64,000 nt of DNA from Patiria pectinifera (GCA_029964075.1 CM057138.1:13448932-13512931), one strand, 5' to 3'; positions 1 through 12,909 are shown, counted from the stretch's first letter. Translations and numbers: made by a program. Notes: generated by a model from the sequence alone, not told the origin.

Positions 1-1900
1 AGTCTTTAGGGACAGGAAGAACTATTTTGATGCATAGGATGACAATGAAGGTGAAAATGATGCTACTGAAGCACTTCACGGGGGCGCTGCCAGGGGCCAA
101 AATAATTCATCACATTTTAGTGAACGTTTGACCTCATGTATGAATGAGACCTCTGCAACTTTATTCTTTAAACATGAAAATAATCTACACATCTAAAAAT
201 ACAATGATATGTTTCTTTCAAGAAGACAACACTTCAATACTCATTGAACTTAACCGATGCAAAAAAATGTATTTTTGTAAATAAACATTTCATTGACTTA
301 CAGGTACTTGATTTTTGGTAAAATGTTGCCGAATTTGATTTTTGCAGACAATGTGGGCCTTTTTCACGAGTTAGCATTTTTTTGTCGAGTTTCCTGAATG
401 TATTTTATCAATTGTTAACAGTTGAATGGGATGGCGCCAGACTAATTATGCAGGCACAAAATATGACTTTAAATATAGGGGAATGTTCAATTACAAATTC
501 TAAATTATTCATTGAAGCAGACTGGAATTTATTATACATTAAGTTGCTTTCATTTTCTTCGCAAATTCCAAAAATTAAGATTTTACCTAACTTTCAATGC
601 AATATGGCCGACTCGTGAATAAGGCCCATAATTACCAATGTAAACACAACTTCCACACCCATCTTTTCAAATGAAAAGTCCCTTTTGAAAATGAACAAAC
701 TTTTAATGAAGAAATTAACATTAAATGCACAAATGTGCGGGGACAATTATTGTTTGAAACATGCTTGCCACTTGAAATATTACTCAAATCCCATCCAATG
801 TCTTTGATTTTGTTCGTGAATTTAAGTTATTTATTTAAATAAATAAAGACCAAGTTAATTTGCATAGATGGAAGACACTCCAAGATGTCTTTCTGAACAG
901 CCCAATTTGGTTTCATTAGTGCAACTTATTCATTAGTGCGACTTCTCAATTTGCAACAGCTCCTCCTCCACTTCGAGTTCTTATTTTGTAGCCTCAACAA
1001 AATAACTTTCTTGGACATTAAAGTAACGCACAAGGTATCCAATAAGTTAATAGGCCTACATGCAACTTCTTTGTCACCAACCAACTGCAAAAGAGACCCG
1101 TCTCCGTCTCTTGTCCTCAGACTCCATACTTTGTCGGCAGTGCCAAGGCATCTTTGACTAGTTCAAATGTTTCCTATGCTGGTATGGATCCTCCTATTCT
1201 GGTAAGAGATAAGTTCAGAATAGGAAATGAGATGGATTTCTGGAGAAAGGCATGGGTCTCTATTGAGTAACAGTTGACCAAACATACAATTTATTTGTAG
1301 AGGTCAACACAATTACAACAACAAGAAAGGTGTTTTTTTTGTTTCACTAAGTGATTTCAAACCTTCTTGTAAGTGCCACGAACGTAAAAGAAATGAAAAC
1401 ATATGGCGCTGACATTTAATCACCACATTTCATCAAAGCCTAATTAAAATCCTGTCTTTGTCAGGCAGAAGAAAACCGGTTTGAGGTCTTGGATTACCTG
1501 CAGCCTGAGTCTGGACCTTCAAATCATTCCATTCCTTTCTAACAGCCATCCAGTCTCTTGTCGGTGGTCCTCCGGCTACTCTGATCAACTTGGCTGCTTA
1601 CAGCGATTTTGCTCCTAGTTTCAACCTGATTAATAACCATAACACTTCAGCTATTTTTGGCATGTGTTGCAGTCAAAGAGCAATAAAAATATCAAATATA
1701 ATCTGCTCAAGATCTCGTACTGTAAATACCAGAAACATTTTTTGCCATGGAATATTGCAATTTAACATTTTGAGTCGTGAGGGAACATTTATAGAGTTGA
1801 ATATTTGTGGCCTATTGTTGTTTCTGGCACTCTACACTATCTTTTTGAACTGATTCATTCAACCTAGCATCATGTTCATTACATTGTTTAACATGCCGCA
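1..1900. other. No gene recognised; AT-rich intergenic DNA
   Basis: Short open frames of 73-87 codons occur here but have no recognisable domain, no codon pattern and no partner exon. The DNA is AT-rich, with homopolymer runs. I see nothing I can name in it. Confidence 0.5.
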
Positions 1901-1904
1901 TGTA

Positions 1905-2115
1905 GTCCCATATGCTCGGAGAGACAGCCTCCCAACCCAAATGAGGTTGTAGGTTGTGTCCCAGATTCGAATCCCAACCGGGCCATGTTGTGGATCAGGG
2001 TATTCAGTCCCAGCTTGATTTCACGGGTTTCCCTAGAATGTCATTCCGGGGTTTTCCTCCCACCACTAAAATTGGAATTTCCTTCCATATCCTCTACCAT
2101 GCCAACAGACCCAAC
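1905..2115 (+). repeat. Possible tRNA-derived SINE
   Basis: A B-box-like motif (GATTCGAATCCC, around 1963-1974) follows a head that could hold a degenerate A box. Downstream is a body with TCATTCCGGGGTTTTCCTCC. The arrangement fits a tRNA-derived SINE. No poly-A or simple-repeat tail and no target-site duplication were identified, so this is a weak call. Confidence 0.35.
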
Positions 2116-2530
2116 TGGAAATAAGTTGAGTTAGCCTACTGCCACAAACATGACATAGGTTATCCCAGCCACTTGTCAAATAACACATACAACCCGTACT
2201 ACCTACATGATGTAGGTGTGTATAAGTTGCAAATCGCAGAAGTGACCGTCACGTTGCAACATTTTTTTTACAAATAATTTGACTTCAGCATGTCCAGACA
2301 GTTTGTATAAACAGTGGCCCTACACTACACATTCGCATTTTTTTTTTAAATAGGGGCCTATATTTTACTTTAGTGACAGAAGCACTTTGCCTTTGTAACA
2401 TGAGCTTACACAGGCACTTCAGATATATGTGGGGTTTTTTTCACACAAAGAGTTGCCCATAATTTATAGTTTAAGACGAAGCAGGTCATGCTGGTTAGTT
2501 ATATCATCATCATGGAGCTATCAAACACGG

Positions 2531-2978
2531 CGATCATGAAGTGTAGGGCCCCTGTTTTGTTTTGATCAAATAAGGGTCAAAATATGTTTTATTGCTCAAA
2601 AATCACCTTTACAATCAAAAGCAGACTTTTCTCCATTCTAATGACACCCATTTTGCAATTTTGAAAAGATTCTTGGGGTAGAAATCACGATTTTACTGCG
2701 CGTTTTGTGCCTTGCGATTCAGCGCGCCATGCGTGCTCACGGTACATTGTGCGGTGAACGCCATCTTTATCAGTTTATTTTCGGGTCGCGTGTTGTCACC
2801 GCGCTGTCATCAGGTCATCGTCATTTTACCCCCAAATTTCCCTCAAAAAATCAAAACCCTGCCCGTTATCTATGACATACCTGTTTATTGAGAATGTTGC
2901 CAACTAGTTTGGTAAGTCATATAATTTTTAAGTGGATTTTGTTCCCTTATAGGAACCGGGCCCTACACTTCACGATCG
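2531..2978. mobile_element. MITE-like element with 21-bp terminal inverted repeats
   Basis: The left end (2531-2551) and right end (2958-2978) are inverted repeats of 21 bp with one mismatch, containing GTGTAGGGCCC / GGGCCCTACAC. The 448-bp interior has no coding potential. Size and structure fit a non-autonomous DNA transposon. The superfamily is not clear because the true terminus and the target duplication cannot be separated. Confidence 0.6.
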
Positions 2979-3228
2979 TCTATATTTTATCACGATACGG
3001 ATGCAACGTTAAATCATACCTCCATGGTTGAACAAAATAAAGTTTCGCTGATTTTTTTAGCTGAAAAGTAAAGGCTCAATAATATAATAATATCATCCCC
3101 ATTACCCGTTAATTATTATAATAAATTCCCCATCACATCTTTGTAATTCTTCTTTTAATAAAACTGGTAACATTATCTGCACACTATAACTGAAAGTTGT
3201 AAAATTTGGATGTTCATAAGATAAGTAG

Positions 3229-4100
3229 TGTTACGAACCCAGAATGCTTGATTATGGAAATCTAGCGCCCTCTGGATTCACTCTGTCCATGAAGTACATA
3301 ATCTTCTTGTTGACTTTTATAGTTCCTGTATTTTACCCATTTATCGTAAATTGCCAACTTGTACTTTTATTCCCAGGGTCTCTTACCAAGCACAGCGCAT
3401 GATGCATGATGCATACTATATGCATTATTCATGTAACGATGTACATGTGCGCGACTGACCACACCTCCCTTCGCCCCAGCGAGCTAAGTTCCTTTCCCCA
3501 TAGCATGCGTGCTTTGGCGTTCTCTGAGAGACTGCTCAGCGACACGCAGCGTTTCTCTCCCCCGTGTGTTACCCATGAACACTAACTGGAGTTCTCGGTC
3601 CAGTTTTCCAGTCCCGTACTTAGCTCAAGGGAATGGAATGTTACCCTTGCGTGGTCGCGTAGCTGGGCGTGGTAAGACATCCTGCGGTGTCAATAACCTG
3701 TGACACAGCAACCTTTTAGCTTGTCACTCACTCCATCAAGGTTGCTCGAGATGTTGTGTAAACACTTTTGCACTCTGATCTAACTATTTGCACACATCTC
3801 TCTCTGTATTTGCACATTTCTTTCTCCATGTTATTCCTTATGTAAATGCACACGTTTCTAGTCTCTTGCACTAGGCACTCTTAGTAAATCATGTGACTAG
3901 TCATGTGACCCTTAGACATGGAAGATTACTATTGGTTAATTCCTAAATCAGTGCTTATGCATTATTTAATCCCGAGACTTCTACTGCCTATAAATACCGG
4001 AGGTTTTCCTCACTTTCGGCAGTGCGGCGAACCACGAAACCAATGTAGTGCGAACGAACCCTAAACCCAAAGTTGTGCGGCGAACTTATATGTTGTGCGG
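3229..4100 (+). mobile_element. Possible solo LTR or LTR-like promoter segment
   Basis: The stretch opens with TGTTACGAACCC, a typical TG start. It has a clear TATA motif (TATAAATA) near 3990, followed by a GC-richer leader in which GTGCGGCGAA-like words recur about six times up to about 4380. This resembles a U3-R-U5 arrangement. No second LTR, primer site or coding part was found next to it and the right end is uncertain. Confidence 0.25.
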
Positions 4101-5630
4101 TAAATCGTATGATGTGCGGCGAACTCGACTCTGACAGACCGATTGTTGTGCGACTCTTGTCACTACGAAGCATCGGCCTCCCTTGGTGGTTGAGGCGCGG
4201 TGAAGTAATAGTGCAATCACTAGTACTAGTGTTATTATGAAGCATCCTTCTCCTAGATTCCTCGAGGAGTGTGTAGAAGCTGGTGAAATAGTAATACACT
4301 AGTCCCAATGGTGCTGTGCGGTTTCGAATGGCCATTGGACTGCTAGTCTTAGCTTGAACATGTTGTGCGGTTGTCTGGTGTTCTAGCCCAGCCAGAGCTA
4401 GTTCATCCCCGTCACCACAGCGGACCGCTCCCGCTGTGGCCAGCCGGCTCCCCGTAGCCATTTCCCCGTAGTTCAGCTATGCTAGCCCGGTCTTGTCATA
4501 AACATTATCCTTGGTGCATAGTGCCTCGACTGACCTTGGATACCCGATACGCCACATGCACACTTTGGTTCGAACTGTAGTGCGGCCTGGTACACTTGCT
4601 GGCCCCGTCCAGTTACCGTTGCCTTCCCGGTCACCGTAGCGGACCGCTCCCGCTTCGGTCTGGCCGTTGATAACCCGTACCGTGCCGGTGCCCACTCAGT
4701 TCGTATTGGTTGACATGGTTTTGCCATAGTACGTATTACATGTATAGACTTTGTAGACGCCAACCTGTTATCTCTATGACGCTACCAAAGACTACCGAAA
4801 GGAGAAACCCTATAGGTTGATGAAATCTAACAAAGTTATGTAAAGTGAAGAGATGAATAAATCAGTGTATTGACATGTGTGACTGTCACCCCAAAGCTCT
4901 GTTTCCCTCCAACTTAATGAATTATTGTTGACTCTAGTAAATGTTTCATGAACTGCTATTAGGGAACGCAACAGTATTTTGCCGTGATTTATCGAGAAAA
5001 ATCCATACGTGAACTTACCATTTCGACGTGCGATGCAGAAACGCCGTGCGAGTGCGTTGAAATTTACCGCAAAAACTGATGACGTCATCCACAGTTTTTT
5101 CCGAGCTGCACAAGCATCCCGTATCTGCATCATTTTCTAATGGTCCCTAATACGCGCTACGCGCAACGCTGAACGCGCACACCAGCATGTATTTGCATAC
5201 AAATACCGCGTCATGGTACAATGATGAATCCTAACAGTTGAATAGTATTTCCCATTCCCCATAGGCCAATGTCACATTTGAGCCCAGCGTGAACGGGAGC
5301 AATAGCGAACGTAAATGTGATGTAAGTTCCACCTATCAAATGACAAGAATATGTGTGTCCTTGTTAACTGCGGGTTGTAGCTTAATCATCCCCATTACCC
5401 GTAAGTTAGTTAGTTAGTATCATCAGCCCAGTCCAAGCATGTGACATAACCATTCTCTGGTCAAAGGTCATCATGGAGTCACTGAGGTCAAAAACCTGAA
5501 TTTCCTTCTCAAGATTCTACCCCTTCCAGGAATAACATGGCACAATCACGTGACTAAACACAAATTCGTTGGCCTGCAGCTTTTCGAGATCCAATCGAGC
5601 TTGTCTACTTGTTCAAGTTCGTTTTCTAAG
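4100..5630. other. No gene recognised; GTGCGGC-word-rich then unique DNA
   Basis: The first part has scattered GTGCGG words (4113, 4361, 4580). The minus-strand open frames here (up to 157 codons) show no domain and are probably chance products of the GC-richer composition. From 4750 to 5630 nothing is recognisable. An 18-bp segment (5385-5402) repeats exactly at 3092-3109. Confidence 0.4.
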
Positions 5631-5634
5631 ATTG

Positions 5635-6208
5635 CACATAACTTTGCCAACATTAGTGCAATTGTTAAACAAGTTCAATTATGTCAGATAAATTTACATG
5701 TATATATGCTCAATTGAAAAGGAAAAGCAGAGAATATTATAGTTCTATTCACTCAAAAGTCATTGCGGGCATGATTCATGCTTAATGCATTGGACTACTT
5801 ATTTAAGAGATGTCCATGGCCGGCTCTGTTGAAAATCATCCATCGTGGCATCTGCTTGTGTGGTTATATTACCTAAATGTAGCGTCAGATTTGCCAAGTC
5901 TACTCATGGGCCAAGTCTACCATACACTCATATACTCCTCAACCTGGTCTGATGATAATGGTCCTCCCATGCCGTATACTCAACTTATAGTTCATCCTCG
6001 AGGTCATCCTGTGCAAAATTCCATTGCACATTACTTCTGGTATTACGAACATTGTTACACCAGAGTATTCTCGGAAGGATCCTGGCTATCTTCACTCGAT
6101 AAGCTTTTACCATGTTGACTTGGGGTTATGAAGCACTAAATATAATTAATACCAATGTTTTTACCCACCTCGTATTAATGACAAAACAAATTAATTACAA
6201 AACAAGTT
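5635..6208 (+). repeat. Dispersed repeat, partner inverted at 11.88-12.47 kb
   Basis: This stretch is the reverse complement, with scattered differences, of 11878-12475. Shared landmarks are the GGCCGGCTCTGTTGAAAAT word, the CCACCTCGTATTAATGAC word and the AAATTAATTACAAA word near the end. The 102-codon frame within it has no domain. It is a mobile or duplicated repeat of unknown class. Confidence 0.65.
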
Positions 6209-6214
6209 TACTGC

Positions 6215-6560
6215 CAGACATTTAATCGATTCGCCATGCCCAAATTTCCGCGAAAAACGTGTTCACTTGTTTTCCTTCCGGTATGATGCCTAGTTCATAA
6301 TTTATTTCAAATAACCAATTTCCGTCGAAATCCAAGATGGCCGCCAAGATGGGCGCCATATCATGAAAATAATGTTTTCAATCCATTCCTAACACCCAAA
6401 TTACCCCGAAACACGTGTTCATTTGTCTTCCTATGATGACTGGTTCAAAAGTTATGTCAATAACCGAGTTTCTTTAAAATCCAAGATGGCCGCCGAGATG
6501 GCAGCAAAATAATGCAAATAAAGCTTTTAATCACGCCCAAATTCATTCACTAGACACCTT
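6215..6560 (+). repeat. Tandem ~150-160 bp repeats with AAGATGGCCGCC core
   Basis: About two units, each with a GTGTTCA(C/T)TTGT word, a TTATGTCAAATAACC-like word and the core TCCAAGATGGCCGCC. Related units occur at 14510-14920, and similar cores occur inside the arms of the foldback element at 16.2 and 18.5 kb. This is a satellite-like dispersed family. Confidence 0.6.
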
Positions 6561-8000
6561 AAGGATTAGAACAAAGTAGGTTAACAAATATATCCAGGGG
6601 ATGCATGGGAACCCTATCTTCCTACTGGACTAGAAGGGGGTTGAGCGAAGGCACACCGTTTTATACAGGAGGACCAGGGGTCTGAGGGCTTGCCCTGGGG
6701 AAAATGTGACTGCAAGGGGATGCGATACCCCCCCCCCTCCCCAGGCCCTCGATCCGCCAATGGCTGTGACCTCCCTCCAGTCATGACTGACTCCAAATAC
6801 CCTGGTCCGATAAAGGGTGAAGATCTGTAGTAATTTGGTTAAATTACCCACATCCCAAAAGACAAAAGGAAAGGTTGAGGAAGGGGGGCACGTCTTCCGG
6901 TCTTCCCCAGCATTCCTGCCCATGACAGCATGTCAGATTATGTAAATGCGCTGATCACGAGCTGCTGCTTACATTAGACTGTCGTCTGTTTTTAATGATT
7001 TTATTTTTTACTGTTAATCCTTCCTTGTTTCATCTGTGTTCTGCACTTTGGTGTTTATTGTCTTCTTGTCGTCGAACTGCAATACTAATCAGACGATTCG
7101 GACCGAAAACTGTGAGTTTTAAGTGATATTTGTAACTGTCGTGTCAGTGCGGTGGTAGTTAATCATGCCAGTATAGTGATGCGGCCCTATACCTCCCCAT
7201 TACTCATTGAGTTGCTGCAGACAACTGTTGAGGAGGCGGAGGATCAATAGTGGAAGGACATCAAGAGATTGACCATGATGAGTTTCTTGAAGATTGCCTA
7301 GACGTTAGGTATGGCGATGAAATGTCATTGATTATCACTTCTGCGCCTAGCTTGTCGTGTCGCTTAAGATGACAATTGTATTATTACAGTTTCCTCTTCA
7401 CTTTTGCTTTGTGTACTCCTTCCTCGTTATTTGTGCCCATTACAATTTCTGACATTTTAGTTTCCGTTGGAATATGACTTCTACTTTGGAGTCATACGTC
7501 ATGGCTGACGATGGTGTAGCACACCACATCTAAGCTTAAACGTCAGTAGATCGATCACTGTCTTTCGCACTTTCTAGTGTGACTGAAAAGACCCACTCTT
7601 GAGTGGCAGTCTCTACCACAGCGAGTGCAGGTCAAGGACGATGGCGCCCGGGATGAACCTGCCCGCTCTTTTCGTCTTGCTCCCTTGTCTGTCAGGAAGT
7701 CATTTCTAGCATTTTCAGCCCACCTCACACCTCACTGTGTCGTCTGCAGTGCATTGCCAGCTATTCTATTCAAGATGACTTCAGGTCTCTCTTGCAGATT
7801 TCCTTATAGCGGAGATACGGTCCCCCTGCAGGTCTTGCACGTATCTTCAGCATTAGAGACACACTCTTGGAAAAACTGTCCGGTTAACTTACTCATTATG
7901 ATGGGACTTGCAGTATTGCTTAAGTCAACTGAGCGTGATCGGCTGACTGATAAGGTTTACGCACAAAATCCTCGGCCAGTGAGGAGTTGTAGAAAGTTTT
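6560..8000. other. No gene recognised
   Basis: Minus-strand frames near 6614-6923 and a 125-codon plus-strand frame at 7625-8002 have no domain I recognise and no splice or promoter context. I see only unique-looking DNA with a C-run at 6730-6737. Confidence 0.4.
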
Positions 8001-8900
8001 GAAACCCTAATCAAATTATTGCGCCCGCTGTCGGTCTTATTGCGCCATTGTGATATATCGTCTGTCCAGCCCCCACCCCTCCCACCAGCACACCGACAAA
8101 TAATAGCAACTAAATACTTTTTAAAAATGTGCTCGTTTATTCACAAATTCATGAAGCGTAATATCCAAACTGATTGGATGTTTCCAAAGTGTCTTTTCCA
8201 TTTGCAAAACTTCTTTTTAGAATCCCAACGGAGCCTGCCGATAATGCTGAGCCTGCATACTGCCAAATTTACCAATGGCATCCCTAAATTTTCTCGTGCA
8301 AATAGGACCCATTTTGGACCTTAATTTTATCAAATCTGCTCTCAGATAATAGCCCTAAAGCTAGGGAGATGATCCTCTGCTATATTCGCACGACTCCACC
8401 GATTTTGAAACTAGACTGTCTCCTTTTTTACAACAAAAATGTGGGTTCTCTTTCTATGCAAATGACTCGCGTAGGAATTTTTGAAACCATAATCAATTTT
8501 TTTGCGCCCGCTGTCGGTCTTATTGCGCCATTCTGATATATCGTCTGTGTGGCCCCTCCCCCACCCACCCCTACCACCACATCGAAAAATAATAGTAACT
8601 AAATACTTTTTTCAAAATGTGCTCGTTTATTGAGAAATGCATGAAGCATAATATCCAAACTAATTGGATGTTTCCAAAGTGTCTTTTCCATATGCAAAAC
8701 TTCTTTTTAGAAGCCCACGGAGCCTGCCGTTAATGCTGAGCCTGCATACTGCCAAATTTTCCAAAGGCATTCCTACATTTTCTCGTGCAAATAGGACTCA
8801 CTTTGGACCCTTATTTTATCAAATCTGCTCTTAGATAATTACCCAAAAGCTAGGGAGATGATCCTCTGTTATATTTGCCCGATTTCACAGATTTTGAAAC
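8001..8900 (+). repeat. ~482-bp direct tandem duplication
   Basis: The segment starting at 8001 (GAAACCCTAATCAAATTATT) is repeated from 8483 with about 10 percent difference. Both units carry TTGCGCCCGCTGTCGGTCTT, TGATATATCGTCTGT and TGCTCGTTTATT. No coding content. Divergence suggests an old duplication. Confidence 0.75.
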
Positions 8901-10600
8901 TTCTCTATAAATGAGATATTTTGAAGAGCCAACCCGAGTCCATCCTTTTGACATGGCCCACGCCATCTAGTATACGTCTCATGATCAGGAGAGCAAACGT
9001 GCTTGTGATACCAACACGCTCTTAAACCTCCGTGTTGGAAACTCGATCCTGCCACCTTATGCAGAGGATGCGTCTGAGGCATCGGAGGAAGAAGCTGTTC
9101 AGTCTCTTCTCATGGCCGGCATAGGTTGTCCAGGCTTCACAACCGTAGAGGACTGTATATTTCCATCTTTGTGTGCACTGTGCACAGTTACGTGATGGTT
9201 TTTCCTGACTCTCCTGCTCAGTCTAGTTAGGACAGCTGCGGCTTTGGCTATCCTGCTGTTAAGCTCTGTGTCAAGAGACGGAGTGCTGGGGATGGCCAAG
9301 GTAGGTGAAGGTATCCACCACCTAAAGAATGTGTCCGTCGATGGTAACAGAAGGAGGGCGGTCGAGAATGTATATGTTCTGGGCCATGACGTTGGTCTTT
9401 TTCAGGTGGTCGGCCCAAAGTGATGGCAGGCACGGGACAGGCAATCGATGAGCCACTGGAGCTGGGCTTCATTGTGGGATGCAAACGATGCAAAAACAGC
9501 AAACAGCAGTTCGCGGACGTTTGGAGCAAAGGCGAGCAGCATTGAAAAGTTTGCCATCAGCTTTGTTATGCAGGTATAGACACCCTTGATGCATTCTGCA
9601 GAAACGTTGCGTAGGGGCCTGGAGAAGAACATACCGAAGAAAGTGGGAGCAAAAACGCAGCCCTGTTTTACTCCACTTCTCATTGAGATAATATACTGTG
9701 CTGCGCATGCCCTCGTGGAATGATGTCATCATGCCCAGCATCCCAGGGGATAAAGTCAGTATAGAGCGGCATTTTCTGCTCCTGACACTTCTCCTGCAGC
9801 TGGCGAATTGAGAAGATCATATCCACAGTGGATCTGCCTGCTCGGAAGCCACACTATGACTCGGGGTAGACACGTGATCCGAGGCTCTGTATACGGGATG
9901 GGACAACGCGTGTGAAGACCTTGGCGACTTACCTGAGCAAAGAGATTCTGCGTTAGGTATTACAACCGCACCTGTTGCCCTTGTTTTTGTACAAAGTGAC
10001 GATGTTTGCATCACGCGTGTCGGAACGTCGCCCTTTTCCCAGGAGAGGCAAAGGAGTTCATGAACGCCTCGCTGTAGCGCTGTTGTCCATCTGATACCAT
10101 CAGTTTAAGGAGCATTCCCACAGGCAAGGCAGTCTGGCTTTTCTAAGCTCTTCATGTGAACTGGGATGAATATGAGTCCATTAATGGCATGTCTGGGATG
10201 GCTTACAAGGCGGAATCTGTCAGCCCACGTTCTGTGTGCCGTACATCTCAATGTAGTGTTACATCCAATGTTCAGGCTGTTTTCATTGATTGGTGATAAC
10301 TCCTCCTGTCTTGGACTTCAGCAGTGCCGTTTTCGAGATATTTGGTCCTGTTTACTTCTTGATGCCTTCACACAACCCTAGTCTTGCTTCACTAGTCTTT
10401 TTTGCCCTGAGAGCATCTTGTCTGCTGGGACTGGGATCCTTTTTGTGAGCAAGGATAACTTTTCTCTTGACTGTTGTCACTGGTTCCATTTCTTCTCGGT
10501 TGGGCTTGTACCAGTCAGCGTTTCTACGTCCTCTCTTCTTGTAGGAAGAGGATGTGCAAGGTTCTAGATCATCAGGCAAGTGGGACCACTTGGATTTCAC
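8885..10600 (-). mobile_element. LINE (non-LTR retrotransposon) ORF2 remnant, broken
   Basis: Minus-strand fragments resemble the reverse-transcriptase ORF of a LINE. The piece at about 9683-9402 begins GVKQGCVFAPTFF, the usual G-V-x-Q-G-C-x-L-A-P block before the palm active site, and continues into the region that ends AQLQWLIDCLSRACHHFG. The piece at about 9299-9099 (ELNSRIAKAAAVLTRLSRRV) is the downstream thumb/connection region. The piece at 10600-10352 (RNADWYKPNREEME, RQDALRAKKTSEAR) matches the linker upstream of RT. Frames shift repeatedly and no endonuclease domain was found, so it is a dead 5-prime-truncated copy. Family assignment within the LINEs is not certain. Confidence 0.75.
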
Positions 10601-10611
10601 AGTTTGGAGTG

Positions 10612-10806
10612 TTGTGGCCTCGTAGATAAGGGGACTGGATTCGTGGTCTGTGGGTAAAACTGCTGGTTGTGGGTTCGAGTCCAGCCCGGGGTCATGGTGG
10701 GTGTGCCCTTGGGCAAGGCACTTTGTCAGTCATTGCTTCTCTCCACCTAGAAGTAAATTGGTACCTCTGAGTAAGGGCGGGTATTATTTCCTTTTTTTCC
10801 CTTTTT
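10612..10806 (+). repeat. tRNA-derived SINE
   Basis: An A-box-like segment (GTGGCCTCGTAGATAAGG, from 10613) and a good B box (GGTTCGAGTCC, about 10672-10682) form a tRNA-like head. They are followed by GTGCCCTTGGGCAAGGCACTT, a body motif common in SINEs of aquatic animals, and a T-rich tail near 10795-10806. It directly follows the minus-strand LINE remnant. No clear target-site duplication was seen. Confidence 0.7.
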
Positions 10807-11113
10807 AATATTCTGCCCCCTTCAAAATTTGAAGTATCCTACTAGAAACAACAATCAAACATTAAAACCAAATTGGAAAATGTTAAGCCCCTATACATGC
10901 CGCCCAACAGTATTGGGCGAAAGGCGCCCTCTTTGGATAGTTGAACTGACATGTTTCCTAACTAAGAAAGGCAAATTGTGAGGTACCAGAATATAAATAT
11001 TTAAAAACCATTTGTGCCACACAGGAGATCAGCTTTTCATAGTGTGTGGACATAGCTTGCGTCATTAAAAGCAATAGATTCTGCAGTTCAATGATTACTC
11101 AAACATGCTACCT

Positions 11114-11565
11114 TTAACCCTAAAGGGGCCGGGTTATTTTGACCATCTCTCAGCCGGGGGGCGGGGGCGGATTCCGCCCCCCCCCCTAAGATCTCGGCCA
11201 TCAAGTGACGAAAAATTTTGAAACTCGGCACATGCATAGAGCAACTCTTCCTAAACATACCCAAGAAATGTCATGACTATAGGTCAAAAGGGTTTTGGAA
11301 TTATGGCTAATTAATTATTCATATGTACGAATGGCAATTCTGCTCTGTGTTCCCGACTTATATGCGAAAATTCAGTTTTCACGGAAATTGTTTCGCTACG
11401 CGGCAACCCGTGGTCCGATTTTTATGTTTTTGGTATCAAAAGATGCGCATAGTCCGAGGCTAAAAAGTCATAACAGCTCGGGTTGCGAAAACATTTTTTT
11501 TAGAGGCTATCACGGAAAATGTTGAGGGGGGGGGCGGATTCCGCCCCCGGCCCCTTTAGGGTTAA
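11114..11565. mobile_element. piggyBac-type MITE bounded by TTAA
   Basis: The ends are near-perfect inverted repeats starting TTAACCCTAAAGGGGCCGGG at 11114 and finishing CCCTTTAGGGTTAA at 11565. A TTAA target duplication next to CCCT-type termini is the known signature of piggyBac elements. The termini are followed by a GGGGCGGATTCCGCCCC palindrome at both ends. The 452-bp element has no transposase, so it is non-autonomous. A damaged relative in the opposite orientation lies at 44552-44740. Confidence 0.7.
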
Positions 11566-11877
11566 GTTAAGTTACTTTTTACTGGCCATTTCTTGCATCA
11601 TGATTGTGAAAAAGTTGTTATTTGGTCCATAGTTGAGTGATTGTTTTTCCACTCACTTTCACTGAGCACAGGACTGCCTTCCTAATTTGAAACTTGTATA
11701 CTGATGGACTTTTTCTTTGTTTGTCTAAAGCTGGTATCAATAATACCGTGAACAGCGCCTTTCCATTGTGATATCACCACTCGGTACAGGGTGATTACAT
11801 TGCAACGTCATGATTGTTAAGTTAAAAATGTGTGACCTTCACTTACTTTTTCCAATGTTGAAATCTGCCTTTCTGTA

Positions 11878-12475
11878 AACTTTGCTTTGTAATTAATTTG
11901 TTTTGTCATTAATATGAGGTGGGTCAAAACATTGGTTTAAATTATAAATAGTTCTGCATCAGTTCAAGTCAACATGGTCATCAAAGTTTCATGTTCTAAC
12001 TGTTGATCGTATCGAGTGAAGATAGCCTGTTCCTTCCGGGAATACTCAGGTGTAACAATTTTACAATACAAGAAGTAATGTGCAATGGAATTCTGCACAG
12101 CATGAATTAGAGGATGAACTATAAGTTGAGTATAAGGCTTAAGAGGACCGTTCATATCATCAGACCAGGTTTATGAGTGTATGGGTGATTGGAAGACTAT
12201 AGGCCCTAGAGTAGACAAGACACATCTGACGCTATATTTGGGTAATATAACCACAAAAGCAGATGCCGCGATGGATAATTTTCAACAGAGCCGGCCATGG
12301 CCATCTCTTAAGTAGGTAGTCCAATGCATTCGGCATTAACCATGCCCGCAATGACTTTTGAGTGAATAGAAATATAATATTATCTGCTTATCCTTTTCAA
12401 TTCAGCATATGTACATGTACATTTATCTGACATAATTGAACTTGTATAACATTTGGACTAATACTAGCCAAGTAA
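11878..12475 (-). repeat. Dispersed repeat, partner inverted at 5.64-6.21 kb
   Basis: Reverse complement of 5635-6208 with scattered substitutions and small indels. The two copies are about 5.7 kb apart and enclose the LINE remnant, SINE and piggyBac MITE. No terminal motif was defined. Confidence 0.65.
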
Positions 12476-12909
12476 TGTGTATGTAAGCTTGGAAAACGGG
12501 GGAAAAATCAACAAATCGCAAACAATTAAAATTGCAATCCTTCTCTTTTCGCAATTTTCAAAGGTCCATTTAAATTCAGGAACATGTTTTTTTACTTTCG
12601 TGTTTTTAATTATTGTTTTGGTATGAGCTTAAAGACATTTTTTCCTTAGGGAAAACAATATAGTAGGGAAAAACAAACCTACCGGTATATATAACTGCAT
12701 TCCGGAAACAAAGCTGCATTGGCATGTGTTTTAAACCTAAAATTGTGTCTTTTTAACATTAAGAATTTGTATTGACAATGGTTAAAGTTCTAATGACATA
12801 CATGAAATACACTTAAGAGGTGAAACAAAAAGATTTACTAAACACACAAATTAGGCAAGTTTCTTTATTTCCTCTATTTTACTAACTTATTTTTTTTATC
12901 AGACGGAAT

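Noticed and set aside
3988-4461. 157-codon minus-strand frame
   Set aside because: No recognisable domain; composition follows the GTGCGGC-word repeat of the LTR-like segment.
7625-8002. 125-codon frame as a host gene
   Set aside because: No domain, start codon context or neighbouring exon; overlaps the start of a tandem repeat.
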